NCBI GenBank assembly: GCA_045600205.1
Contig: JAZRXM010000019.1
Span: forward strand, 1 to 27,715
Direction of reading: 5' to 3'
Source: Firm-04 sp045600205
GTDB taxonomy: Bacteria; Bacillota; Clostridia; Oscillospirales; Ruminococcaceae
Length of the DNA stretch: 27,715 nt
Shown one piece after another: positions 6,853 to 15,141 of this stretch. Positions within the stretch are counted from its first letter, which is position 1; each line of letters opens with the position of its first letter. The translations under genes and the position numbers were made by a program. Under the pieces are notes generated by a model. That model did not search any database and was not told the origin of the DNA. It saw nothing but the letters and a program-made list of their open reading frames with translations.

Positions 6853-7476
6853 TCAGGATTTCGGTTTCCCGATATCATTGAGTCCGATTTCCTTTCCGCT
6901 TTTCATGCGCTTGAGATTTGGAATATGCTTCCAAAAGATGATTGCAGCCATAATCAGCAGCAACAACAGCTCCACGAGGGAACCTGTCTGCCAGAGTTGA
7001 TAAAACGGGAACACAGTGGCGCAGGTAATTGTCGCAAGTGCGATATATTTGGTTGTCAACAGCAGCAAGCCCGTAATGACCAGAAACGCCAGAAACAATT
7101 TCCAGTCAAGTGCGAGGCTCATGCCAAGCAGGGACGCAAAGCCTTTTCCGCCGCGGAAATGCATCCAGAACGGAAAAATATGTCCCGCAATGACCGCACA
7201 ACCTGCCCAAACACTCAGAAACGGAATTGCTTTTGCCGCAGGAATCCAATGTTCCAACGCAAATACGGGTAAAAACGCTTTTGCCATGTCCACCAGTGTG
7301 GTCAGTGCAGCTGCTCCTTTTCCCATCACGATCAACGCATTGGACGCGCCTGCGTTGCCTGAGCCTTTTTCGCGGATGTCAAAGCCCTTTGCACGGGAAA
7401 TGACTGCCGCCGTATTGAAGCAGCCCAGCAAATAGCATACAATTGCCGTGCCGAGATACCAGAGAAAAGTTGTCAT
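6853..7476 (-). CDS. plsY: Acyl-phosphate:glycerol-3-phosphate acyltransferase PlsY
   Basis: A 207-aa integral membrane enzyme that acylates glycerol-3-phosphate from acyl-phosphate to give lysophosphatidate, the first step of phospholipid synthesis in Firmicutes. The family signatures are present: GSGNAGASNAL (about 38-48, usual form GSGNxGxxN), the GHIFPFWMHFRGGKGFAS block (about 98-115), and a C-terminal HIPNLKRMKSGKE. Five or so hydrophobic helices and the length match PlsY. The start ATG at 7476 overlaps the stop of the upstream PBP-GGDEF-EAL gene in an ATGA quartet, so the two are translationally coupled. A hairpin terminator follows the gene. Confidence 0.96.
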   Translation of the reverse strand: MTTFLWYLGTAIVCYLLGCFNTAAVISRAKGFDIREKGSGNAGASNALIVMGKGAAALTTLVDMAKAFLPVFALEHWIPAAKAIPFLSVWAGCAVIAGHIFPFWMHFRGGKGFASLLGMSLALDWKLFLAFLVITGLLLLTTKYIALATITCATVFPFYQLWQTGSLVELLLLLIMAAIIFWKHIPNLKRMKSGKEIGLNDIGKPKS

Positions 7477-10400
7477 TCATTCACCTTCATGTGTTCAGTA
7501 ATGCCCGTGCGGATGCATTTTGCCGGATCCGCCATAATGTGCAGGATTTTCGCGCTGCGAATATCCATTGTGAAGTCGGAATCGATCAGTGTCAGATCCG
7601 CATCACCGCTCGCACTGCCGACATCCATAAACTGCATGCCTTCGCAGGTGAGATCCAGATTCGTGTTGCGCATAGAGATTTTCGGTGCGCCGTCAGACGA
7701 GCCGATAATCATAATCGACTGTGCCGTAACGCCCGCCTTGAGCGTTGAATCCTTCACGATAATATCCGCGCCGCCATGCTGCGAACCGACCACGACCAGA
7801 TTTCTGCCCGAGCCGGCAGCCTCAATGTTCGCGGTATTCAGCAAAATCGAAGGTCTGCCGTTATGGACGCCGATGATGGAACAATTTGCCACACGCGTTT
7901 CCATATATAGCGTAGAACCTGACATTTCGATTTTGCAGTTGCCGTTGCATGCACCAATACCGATGCCTTCTGCGCAGCTCATCTGAATGAACAGCTTTGT
8001 GCCGCAGACAGTAATTTTCTGTCCGCGCACCACGCCGCCGCCAATGCCGACGCCCTGGTCGCCGTTGACGATGAGTTGCAGGCAGCCGCCCAGATCAATG
8101 TTGATGTCACCGAAACAGGTGTCCGCATCGCTGCCGATCGCGCAGCTTCTCGCTTCACTATCGCTGGTGCTGATTGCCAGATTGCCGCGTCCTGTCAGAT
8201 GCAGCTCAGAGGTTTCGGGGACAAAGATACCGCCATTATCCATGCGGTTGTCGCCGCGGAATTCGAGTGTCACCTTGGAATGCTTGCCCAGAATAATGCA
8301 AGGTGAACTCTGTGCGGCACACAAATGGACATCCCGCAGAACAAGATGTGTTTCGATGCCGTCTTTGATTTTGACGGTAATCGTGGTCACCGTACTGAAA
8401 TCGCCGACCAGCTCCACATTCGGATGCGCAATGAACACATCCGTGTAATTTTCCTGTTCCAGTTGATCCAGCCGCACCGACTGCCGATTGTTCGGCATAA
8501 AGGTTTTGCGGGTGAACTGTTTGGAAGCCTCATTGCTGATTTTGACGATGACAGCCGCCGTGCCGGTATTGATGCCTTCTGTAGGCTCCGCGGACGGCAG
8601 TGCGGTAAAGTTGCCCTGAATCAAGTCCACACCAAAACGAATCACGGCACGCATTTCCTCTACGGTTTCCACGCCCTCTGCAAGCGCACGGAAGCCGTTT
8701 GCGTGTGCAAATTCGATGATATTGGTGACGAAATGCTGTTTCTTGGGTTCTTCATGGATATTAGAGATCAAGGTGCGGTCGATTTTGACGTAATTAGGAG
8801 AATAACGCAGCAAATTCGAAATATTCGAATAACCTGTGCCATAGTCGTCAACGGCAATTTCCATGCCGTAGTTGTTCAAGCGATTCTGCATCTGCTTGAG
8901 TTCCTCGCCGTCGCTTTCCGCCTGTTCGGTAAACTCCACAACAAGCTTCGGCAGCAAATCGGAATAAAGATCACGCAGCTTTGCAAAATCGGCATCGCTG
9001 ATGAAATGTCCCGGAATACTGTTGATGAAAATCTTGCGATCTTCAAACATTTTCTCATGCGCACGCATATAGGCGAGGACATTGCAGTAAGTCAGCCACT
9101 CGACCTCGTAGAGTCTGCCCATCATGGCAGCGTACTGAATCACGGTCAGCGGCGAAATCTCCGCATCGCCCGTTGTACGCATCAGCGCCTCGTAGGCATA
9201 GATCTGACCATTCATCGCGTTGACGATCGGCTGGAAATGGTATGTCATCTGGTTTTTATTGAGCACCTGTTCCACCTGAACGGCAACAGGATCCAGCAGC
9301 GACACACGGGAGGCATGGCCTTCTTCGCCAAGCAGACCGTCACGGGAGGTATCCTTCATTTCAATGGCTTCATTGAGCATTCCCTGGAGAGAAAGTGCCG
9401 CATTGATCTGCGCACTGACTCTGCCGACAGCAATTTCGATGCTGTAACTCTTGCCGGAAACCTGATTATAGCTGCTCAAACGATTTTGCAGCACCGTCAG
9501 GAACGCTTCTGCAGCGTCCGCGGAATAAAGCGATGCACTTTGCAAAAACGCCACCATATATTCGTCGCCGCCGATTCTTGCAGCGGTCACATCGCTGTCG
9601 ATGCAGTCATTGATGGCATTGGAAAGGCTCAACAGAGCCTGATCGCCCTCCAGATGTCCGAAAATGCTGTTGATCTGCCGCAGATTACGCAATCCGACCA
9701 CGACCATACTGACCTTGGCTTCAGGATCTTCGCAAGCCTGAATCCGCGCATTCAATGCACGTAATGCACCATTCAGGTTGAGCATACCCGTCAGGGAATC
9801 TCTGGTTTTGGCAGCCACCAGTTTATCGTTCATTGTTTGCAGGCGGGAGGAAAACAGTCCTGCACCGATAATATAACCTGCACTGTGGAGGAATTTCGGC
9901 AGCTTGAAGATCTCATCGTTTTCCGGGCTGCCATAATATACATAATAACCGTAAATCTCATTCCGGAAATAAACCGAAGAAATAATCGGCACCTGTCCTG
10001 CTTCCAGAACGGCTTCCAGCGTTGGGATGATTTGCGCACGGGAAACCATAGCGTAACGTTTTTCCTTGCGCTGAATCGAAACCGTACTCATCAGTTCTGC
10101 CGCATTGACATAGCGTTCAAACTGTTCAGGCTCGGTGTCCGGCGCGATGCTGTCGCGCAGACACAGGCAAGCCTGCTCGGGCATATTGCTTGCCAGAACG
10201 TCCAGATAATCAATGACATTCGGCTGTTTTCTCTGCATCAGGATATGAAGGGTACGGTGTTCATCCTGCTCCTGCGCCACATGAATTTCGCATCTGCGGT
10301 GGAGCATACTGATAGCTGCATTCTGGTCGCGCTGCTCGGTGACCCGACAGCCGCACGATTCGGAATAGCTCACGATCGGCGGGATGCTGCACGCACGATC

Positions 10401-11204
10401 AACTTCCTCGCCCTCCAGCAACATTTCAAGGGTATCAATGGCAGCGTCCGCCATATTGTGCAGATCCTTGGAAACGGTGGTCAGGCGCGGTATATGGTAA
10501 CGCTCCATGACTATGCCGTCCAGACCCGTCACAATGACGTCCTCCGGCACACGGAGTCCGCGCTCACGAAGTACTGCGCAACAAGCCATTGCCATGGAAT
10601 CGTTGGCGCAGAAGAAAGCATCAGGGATATCATAAGCCAGCAGTCGTTCTACGGCAGCAGCGGCGGGCAATTCCCAGTAGTCACCGTAATCAACGCGGTT
10701 GGAATCAAATTCCAGTCCGTGATTGCGCAGGACCTCCTGATAAGAAACAACCATGCATTCGGAGCCGTAATTGCCACGAATACCGGTCAGCAAATCGACC
10801 TTTTTACAGCCGTGGATATCCATGACATGATTCATCACATCTGAAAACCCCTCATGGGGATAGCTGTATACAGAAGGATGTCCTGTCAGGATGCCGTCAT
10901 AGGAAATCACGGGGATATTCGCGTTTTCAGCGTTTTCGCAGATAGAATCCACCACAAAATGATTGCGGATGGTTTCGGTCATAATGACAACTGCGTCCAC
11001 CTTAGAATAGGGAATGAGTTTATAGGCGCTGTAGCTGGCAATACTGTTGGAAAGTGCAACACTTGCATCAAAATCGGCATTATATATCAGAACTCCGTAC
11101 CCACGGCTGCCTGCCTCTTTGACAAACGCCTGCACGCACTCCAGAATCTCATCATTCTGGATATGCGCTGTACAGAGTGCAAATACTTTTCGTCCGTGCA
11201 TCAT
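7473..11204 (-). CDS. Multidomain c-di-GMP protein: LacI-like PBP, GGDEF, EAL and C-terminal beta-solenoid
   Basis: A 1243-aa protein without a signal peptide or membrane helix, so probably cytoplasmic. Residues ~5-285 are a LacI/GalR-type periplasmic-binding fold (AFFCANDSMAMACCAVLRE, then DVIVTGLDG) lacking the usual HTH. Residues ~300-455 are a linker/sensor-like region. GGDEF at ~465-640 has RDSLTGMLN and an intact IGGDEYM (545-549) but no obvious RxxD inhibitory site. EAL at ~645-870 keeps the catalytic set: EALMR 672-676, Asn728, Glu757, DDYGTGYS (Asp786/787), VKIDR (Lys807), AEGVE (Glu843), Gln863. It may therefore make and break c-di-GMP. Residues ~915-1225 are short repeated beta-strands with Gly/Ser/Asn turns (for example LELHLTGRGNLAIS-like rungs and GVGIGGG), which I read as a beta-solenoid. 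ATG 11204 or the adjacent ATG 11201 is the start, after AGGGGGG. It is coupled to plsY by a 4-nt overlap. Confidence 0.93.
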   Translation of the reverse strand: MMHGRKVFALCTAHIQNDEILECVQAFVKEAGSRGYGVLIYNADFDASVALSNSIASYSAYKLIPYSKVDAVVIMTETIRNHFVVDSICENAENANIPVISYDGILTGHPSVYSYPHEGFSDVMNHVMDIHGCKKVDLLTGIRGNYGSECMVVSYQEVLRNHGLEFDSNRVDYGDYWELPAAAAVERLLAYDIPDAFFCANDSMAMACCAVLRERGLRVPEDVIVTGLDGIVMERYHIPRLTTVSKDLHNMADAAIDTLEMLLEGEEVDRACSIPPIVSYSESCGCRVTEQRDQNAAISMLHRRCEIHVAQEQDEHRTLHILMQRKQPNVIDYLDVLASNMPEQACLCLRDSIAPDTEPEQFERYVNAAELMSTVSIQRKEKRYAMVSRAQIIPTLEAVLEAGQVPIISSVYFRNEIYGYYVYYGSPENDEIFKLPKFLHSAGYIIGAGLFSSRLQTMNDKLVAAKTRDSLTGMLNLNGALRALNARIQACEDPEAKVSMVVVGLRNLRQINSIFGHLEGDQALLSLSNAINDCIDSDVTAARIGGDEYMVAFLQSASLYSADAAEAFLTVLQNRLSSYNQVSGKSYSIEIAVGRVSAQINAALSLQGMLNEAIEMKDTSRDGLLGEEGHASRVSLLDPVAVQVEQVLNKNQMTYHFQPIVNAMNGQIYAYEALMRTTGDAEISPLTVIQYAAMMGRLYEVEWLTYCNVLAYMRAHEKMFEDRKIFINSIPGHFISDADFAKLRDLYSDLLPKLVVEFTEQAESDGEELKQMQNRLNNYGMEIAVDDYGTGYSNISNLLRYSPNYVKIDRTLISNIHEEPKKQHFVTNIIEFAHANGFRALAEGVETVEEMRAVIRFGVDLIQGNFTALPSAEPTEGINTGTAAVIVKISNEASKQFTRKTFMPNNRQSVRLDQLEQENYTDVFIAHPNVELVGDFSTVTTITVKIKDGIETHLVLRDVHLCAAQSSPCIILGKHSKVTLEFRGDNRMDNGGIFVPETSELHLTGRGNLAISTSDSEARSCAIGSDADTCFGDINIDLGGCLQLIVNGDQGVGIGGGVVRGQKITVCGTKLFIQMSCAEGIGIGACNGNCKIEMSGSTLYMETRVANCSIIGVHNGRPSILLNTANIEAAGSGRNLVVVGSQHGGADIIVKDSTLKAGVTAQSIMIIGSSDGAPKISMRNTNLDLTCEGMQFMDVGSASGDADLTLIDSDFTMDIRSAKILHIMADPAKCIRTGITEHMKVNE

Positions 11205-11249
11205 GAAAAACGACCCCCCTTTCGTGAAGGCATAGCTATGAGTGTCTTT

Positions 11250-11278
11250 ATTTTAACATGAAACGAAAGGTTTGTCAA
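11250..11278 (-). promoter_or_regulatory. Promoter of the PBP-GGDEF-EAL/plsY operon
   Basis: On the minus strand, perfect TTGACA (11278-11273), a 17-bp spacer and TAAAAT (11255-11250). Expected transcription start is near 11243, about 40 nt before the ATG. Confidence 0.85.
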
Positions 11279-11391
11279 TAGACAGACCAGTTTTTTATTG
11301 ATTCGTGTACCACAGTTTGTTCAAAGTTACAAATCTGACATAAAAAAATTATGAAAAAAACTAAAAAACACTCGCTTTTTTCTTTTCTTTG

Positions 11392-11400
11392 TGGTATAAT
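11392..11400 (+). promoter_or_regulatory. Extended -10 promoter of the M16/lgt/folD operon
   Basis: TGG followed by TATAAT (11395-11400) is a consensus extended -10. The -35 position (11372-11377, TCGCTT) is poor, which is common with extended -10 promoters. The leader to the ATG at 11462 is about 55 nt. Confidence 0.65.
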
Positions 11401-11461
11401 AAAAAAGCATTGCGGGCTTGATTTCTGACCGCACAATTTTTCTGATACGGAGGACATCTTC

Positions 11462-12769
11462 ATGCACCGGTTTTATCCGTCCGTTCCCCTCGGTGAGGGC
11501 ATCCGATATACTGAAATCCATGACGAAAAATTCAAGACCTGCGGACTTTTCATCCGCCTTTATCTCAAGCGGGAACCTGAAAAAGCCGCTGTCCGCTCAT
11601 TGGTGATTGACCTTCTGACCAACTGTTCCGCCGATTATCCCACACTTGCTGCACTTTCTTTGCGCAAACAGTGGCTTTACGGCGCAGCAGTCAGCAGCAA
11701 GCGCAGTGCCGTGGGCGATGTACAGGAACTGACCATTTCGGCAAGCTGGCTCGATGACCGCTACGCGCTGGATCAGGAGTCCGTCACCGATGCCGCCCTC
11801 GACCTGACACTCGGCTGCCTGCTGCGTCCGAATGTCAAAAACGGCGCATTCGATGAGGCAGCGTTCAAGTTTGCCAAGCAGAATCTGCTGGACACCATTG
11901 ATTGCGAAATCAACCAGAAGCGCAGCTATGCCCTGCAAAAGTGCGCAGAACTGACCTTTGCGGGAGAGCCTGCCGCATCTCCGCTTTACGGCACGAGAGC
12001 ATCCGCAGAAGCCATCACGCCGCAGAGTGCCTACGCAGCATGGGAAGAAATGCTTCGCACCGCACAGATCGAAATTGCGGCGGTATTGCCATCGGAAAAA
12101 CCGCAGCTTCGCATCAAACTGGAAACAGCATTCACGTTTCTGCCCAATCGTCAGCCGCTCCCGATCGCCTTTGAAACGGCAAGTCCCTGCAAAACAGAGC
12201 CGCAGATCACCGAGGAGCCGATGCCTGTTACACAGTGCAAAATGGTACTGTCACTGAAAACAGGCGCAGATACCGAAATCGACCATGATGCGATGAAAAT
12301 GCTGAATCTGTTGTTGGGCGGTACCACAGGCTCGCTGCTGTTCAACAATGTCCGCGAAAAGAAAAGTCTTTGCTATTACTGTGCATCCCGTTATCAGCGC
12401 AGCAAGCACGCGCTTTCCATTGATTGCGGTGTGCGCACCGATAAACTGGAGGAAGCCCGCGAGGCGATTCTGGAACAAATTGAGCTGCTGAAACAGGGCG
12501 AATTCACAGATGCCCTCATGCAGGAATCCGTCATGTTCCAGGCACACGCTCTGGCTGATGCGACCGAATCCCAGAGCGGATTTGCAGCATGGGTGTTCAG
12601 CCAGAAAGTAACAGGCTCTGACCGCACTATGGAGCAATCGCTGGAAGCGCTGCGGCAAGTGACCCGTGAACAGGTCATTGCGGCGGCAAACAAGCTGAAA
12701 CTGGACACGATTTATATTCTCAAAGCCACACTGAGCGAGGACGAAAACGGAGAGGAGGCTGCCGAATGA
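11462..12769 (+). CDS. M16-family non-catalytic protein, YmfF/YfmF-like
   Basis: A 435-aa protein with the M16 (pitrilysin/insulinase) two-domain fold but without the zinc motif: where HxxEH is expected, the sequence reads LLTNCSADYPTLAAL. The second half has the M16_C features LLLGGTTGSLLFNNVREKKS (about 280-299) and a following CYYCASR strand. In Bacillus and Clostridia such proteins (YmfF) pair with a catalytic partner (YmfH), and annotation links the pair to maturation of elongation factor P in some species. The start is ATG at 11462 after GGAGG (11449-11453). It overlaps the next gene by ATGA (12766-12769), as expected for a heterodimer made in equal amounts. It opens the operon with lgt and folD. 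Confidence 0.88.
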   Translation: MHRFYPSVPLGEGIRYTEIHDEKFKTCGLFIRLYLKREPEKAAVRSLVIDLLTNCSADYPTLAALSLRKQWLYGAAVSSKRSAVGDVQELTISASWLDDRYALDQESVTDAALDLTLGCLLRPNVKNGAFDEAAFKFAKQNLLDTIDCEINQKRSYALQKCAELTFAGEPAASPLYGTRASAEAITPQSAYAAWEEMLRTAQIEIAAVLPSEKPQLRIKLETAFTFLPNRQPLPIAFETASPCKTEPQITEEPMPVTQCKMVLSLKTGADTEIDHDAMKMLNLLLGGTTGSLLFNNVREKKSLCYYCASRYQRSKHALSIDCGVRTDKLEEAREAILEQIELLKQGEFTDALMQESVMFQAHALADATESQSGFAAWVFSQKVTGSDRTMEQSLEALRQVTREQVIAAANKLKLDTIYILKATLSEDENGEEAAE

Positions 12770-14064
12770 TTTCTCAGACCAGGGTTTACACCGATGCACG
12801 CACAGGTGATACCTGCACCTGCATCCAGCATCCGAGCGGATTGGAGATCCGCATTATGGAGCAGCCGAATTTTTCGACCGCACACGCACAGTTCGGTACC
12901 AAATACGGCTCGATCAACACACGGTTCCGCAAGGCATCCGACCCGACTTTTACCGAGGTGCCCGCAGGCATCGCACATTTTCTGGAGCATAAGCTGTTTG
13001 AAAACGAGGACTGCGATACGTTCTCGCTGTTCAACAAAGTCGGTGCCAATGCCAATGCCTATACCTCCTTTGACCGCACGGTTTATCTGTTCTCCTGCTC
13101 GCAGAATTTCGACAAAGCACTGGAAATTCTGCTGGATTTCGTGCAAAAACCCTACTTCACCGCGGCAACCGTAGCCAAGGAACAGGGCATCATTGCGCAG
13201 GAGATCAAAATGTATCTCGACGATCCCGGTGACAGATTGTTTTATCAGTTGTTGCGCGGATTATATCACAATCACCCCGTCCGTATTGATGTCGCGGGCA
13301 GCGTGGAAAGCATTGCACAGATCACACCGGAGCTGCTCTACACCTGCTACCGCACATTTTATAATCTGCACAACATGGTGCTTTGCTGCTCAGGCAACAT
13401 TACCGCCAAGCAGGTGCTGAAAATCGCAGACAAACTGCTGATTCCCGTAGAAAATCAGGGGCTCGAATCCGCATTCCTGCCTGAACCAGAAACCATCGTC
13501 AAGCCGTACTGCTCCACAAAAATGGCAGTCGGCAAAAAAATGTTCATGATCGGCTTCAAAAGCCGTCCGGAGCATGGCGTCAATGAACTGCGCGCCGCAC
13601 TGCTTGCGACACTCACGTTCTCGGTACTGGCAGGCACCGCTTCCCCGCTTTATCAGAAACTCATGGCGGAAGGACTCATCAATGACACCTTCTCCACCGA
13701 CTTTTTCAGCGGCGACGGTTTCTTCTGTATGGTCGCGGATGGTGAGTCCGATGACCCGCAGGCAGTACTGGATGCATTGCTTGCCGAAATCGAAAATGCG
13801 AAGGTCAACGGTCTGGATGAAAACCTGTTCAATACACTCAAACGTGCTGCGTACGGTGAGGCGATCACCGCAAACACCACACCTGAGGGCGCAGTCAGCA
13901 CACTGGTGGATTCTTTCATGACCGACCGCATCTCTCCGTTTGCACGCGGCGAGATCTTATCTCAGTTGACGCTTGCTGACGCACAGGGCTGTCTTTGCGA
14001 ACGCTTCCGCTCCGACCGCGTTTGCCTGTCCGTCATTGAGCCTGATGAATCACAGAAAGGATAA
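12766..14064 (+). CDS. M16-family zinc metallopeptidase, YmfH-like
   Basis: A 432-aa catalytic M16 peptidase. The inverted zinc motif HFLEH is at residues 71-75 (His71, Glu74, His75), and the third ligand region EQGIIAQEIKMYLDD places Glu146 about 70 residues later, as usual for the family. The C-terminal half has the M16_C FSVLAGTASPLYQKLMAEG segment that lines the substrate chamber. No signal peptide is seen, so it acts in the cytoplasm. The start ATG overlaps the stop of the non-catalytic partner by 4 nt and has GGAGG just upstream. The pair resembles the Bacillus YmfF/YmfH heterodimer; its natural substrate is not known from the sequence. Confidence 0.93.
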   Translation: MISQTRVYTDARTGDTCTCIQHPSGLEIRIMEQPNFSTAHAQFGTKYGSINTRFRKASDPTFTEVPAGIAHFLEHKLFENEDCDTFSLFNKVGANANAYTSFDRTVYLFSCSQNFDKALEILLDFVQKPYFTAATVAKEQGIIAQEIKMYLDDPGDRLFYQLLRGLYHNHPVRIDVAGSVESIAQITPELLYTCYRTFYNLHNMVLCCSGNITAKQVLKIADKLLIPVENQGLESAFLPEPETIVKPYCSTKMAVGKKMFMIGFKSRPEHGVNELRAALLATLTFSVLAGTASPLYQKLMAEGLINDTFSTDFFSGDGFFCMVADGESDDPQAVLDALLAEIENAKVNGLDENLFNTLKRAAYGEAITANTTPEGAVSTLVDSFMTDRISPFARGEILSQLTLADAQGCLCERFRSDRVCLSVIEPDESQKG

Positions 14065-14069
14065 TCCCC

Positions 14070-15137
14070 ATGACTGATCTTGCAACTCTGGAATACTATC
14101 AGTTGGTATTCCCAAAACTCGGCATTGACTGGACGATCAAAAGCGTTGCCTTTACCATCGGCAACATCGACATCACATGGTACGGCATTCTGATTGCGAC
14201 AGGTTTCCTGCTCGCCATGTTATATGGCTTTGCAAGAATGCGTGAATTCGGTCTGGATGTTGACCGTGCGATTGATGCCATCATCGGCGGCGGTATCGGC
14301 GGCATCATCGGTGCCCGCGCTTACTACGTCATCTTCCACTGGGACGAATTCAACGGCGATATCAAACACATTCTCAATATCCGCACGGGTGGTCTGGCGA
14401 TTTACGGCGGCATTATCGGTGCGTTGCTGGTCGGTTCGATCATCTGTAAGATCCGCAAAGTACGCCTGCTGCCGATGTTTGACGTTGTGGCACTGGGTTT
14501 GCTGATCGGTCAGTGCATCGGACGCTGGGGCAATTTTGCCAATCACGAGGCATTCGGCTGCAACACCAACGGTCTGTTCGGTATGTCCAGCGGAAAAATT
14601 CAGGATTACCTGCGTTCTGCATATCCTGACGGTTTCATTGACCCGCTGACGCCTGTTCATCCCTGCTTCTTCTATGAATCCATGTGGTGTCTGGCAGGCT
14701 TGATTTTGCTGCACATCATCTCGAAAAAGTGCCGCAAATTTGATGGTCAGATCTTCCTCATGTACATCGTCTGGTACGGCGCAGGCAGATTCTTCATCGA
14801 AGGTCTGCGCACGGACAGCCTCTACCTCGGCACGATTCGCGTTTCGCAGATGGTTGCAGCGATTTCCGTTGTAGCCGGCATCATTCTGCTGATTGTCTGC
14901 TTCAGCCGCGTCAAGCGCATGGGCAGCGATTATGTTCTCTACTGTAACACGGAAGAATCCAAGCAGCTTTTGCTGGAAGCCGAGCAGAAAGAAAAGACAT
15001 ATCAGGAACGCAAGGCGGCAAAAAAGGAGAAATCCGCAGTTGCTCAGCCGCAGGAAGAAAAAAAAGAGTCGATTCTTGCAGAAAATGATGCAGAACCGAC
15101 CGAAGAAATACAATCTGAAAACATCAAGGAGGACTAA
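14070..15137 (+). CDS. lgt: Prolipoprotein diacylglyceryl transferase Lgt with charged C-terminal tail
   Basis: A 355-aa membrane enzyme that moves diacylglycerol from phosphatidylglycerol to the lipobox cysteine of prolipoproteins. The Lgt signature GRWGNFANHEAFG is at about residues 151-163, with TGGLAIYGGIIG (about 108-119) and GAGRFFIEGLRTDSL (about 237-251), which carry the conserved Arg and Glu residues. About seven hydrophobic helices end near residue 285. The family is usually 260-290 aa; the extra ~65 residues here are a Lys/Glu/Gln-rich cytoplasmic tail (QERKAAKKEKSAVAQPQEEK). The start ATG at 14070 follows AAAGGA, five bases after the M16 gene stop. Its stop overlaps the spacing region of the folD ribosome binding site. 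Confidence 0.95.
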   Translation: MTDLATLEYYQLVFPKLGIDWTIKSVAFTIGNIDITWYGILIATGFLLAMLYGFARMREFGLDVDRAIDAIIGGGIGGIIGARAYYVIFHWDEFNGDIKHILNIRTGGLAIYGGIIGALLVGSIICKIRKVRLLPMFDVVALGLLIGQCIGRWGNFANHEAFGCNTNGLFGMSSGKIQDYLRSAYPDGFIDPLTPVHPCFFYESMWCLAGLILLHIISKKCRKFDGQIFLMYIVWYGAGRFFIEGLRTDSLYLGTIRVSQMVAAISVVAGIILLIVCFSRVKRMGSDYVLYCNTEESKQLLLEAEQKEKTYQERKAAKKEKSAVAQPQEEKKESILAENDAEPTEEIQSENIKED

Positions 15138-15141
15138 TCAC

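Noticed and set aside
8325..9764. Long open frame (479 codons) on the plus strand
   Set aside because: It lies wholly antisense to the GGDEF-EAL gene, whose domains are clear; the protein has no recognisable motif and the codon pattern of the opposite strand explains the openness.
14220..15113. 297-codon minus-strand frame
   Set aside because: Antisense shadow of lgt, which has all its family motifs.
14893..15141. Upstream extension of folD in the same frame
   Set aside because: It runs inside lgt in another frame and does not look like FolD; the AAGGAGG before ATG 15142 decides the start.
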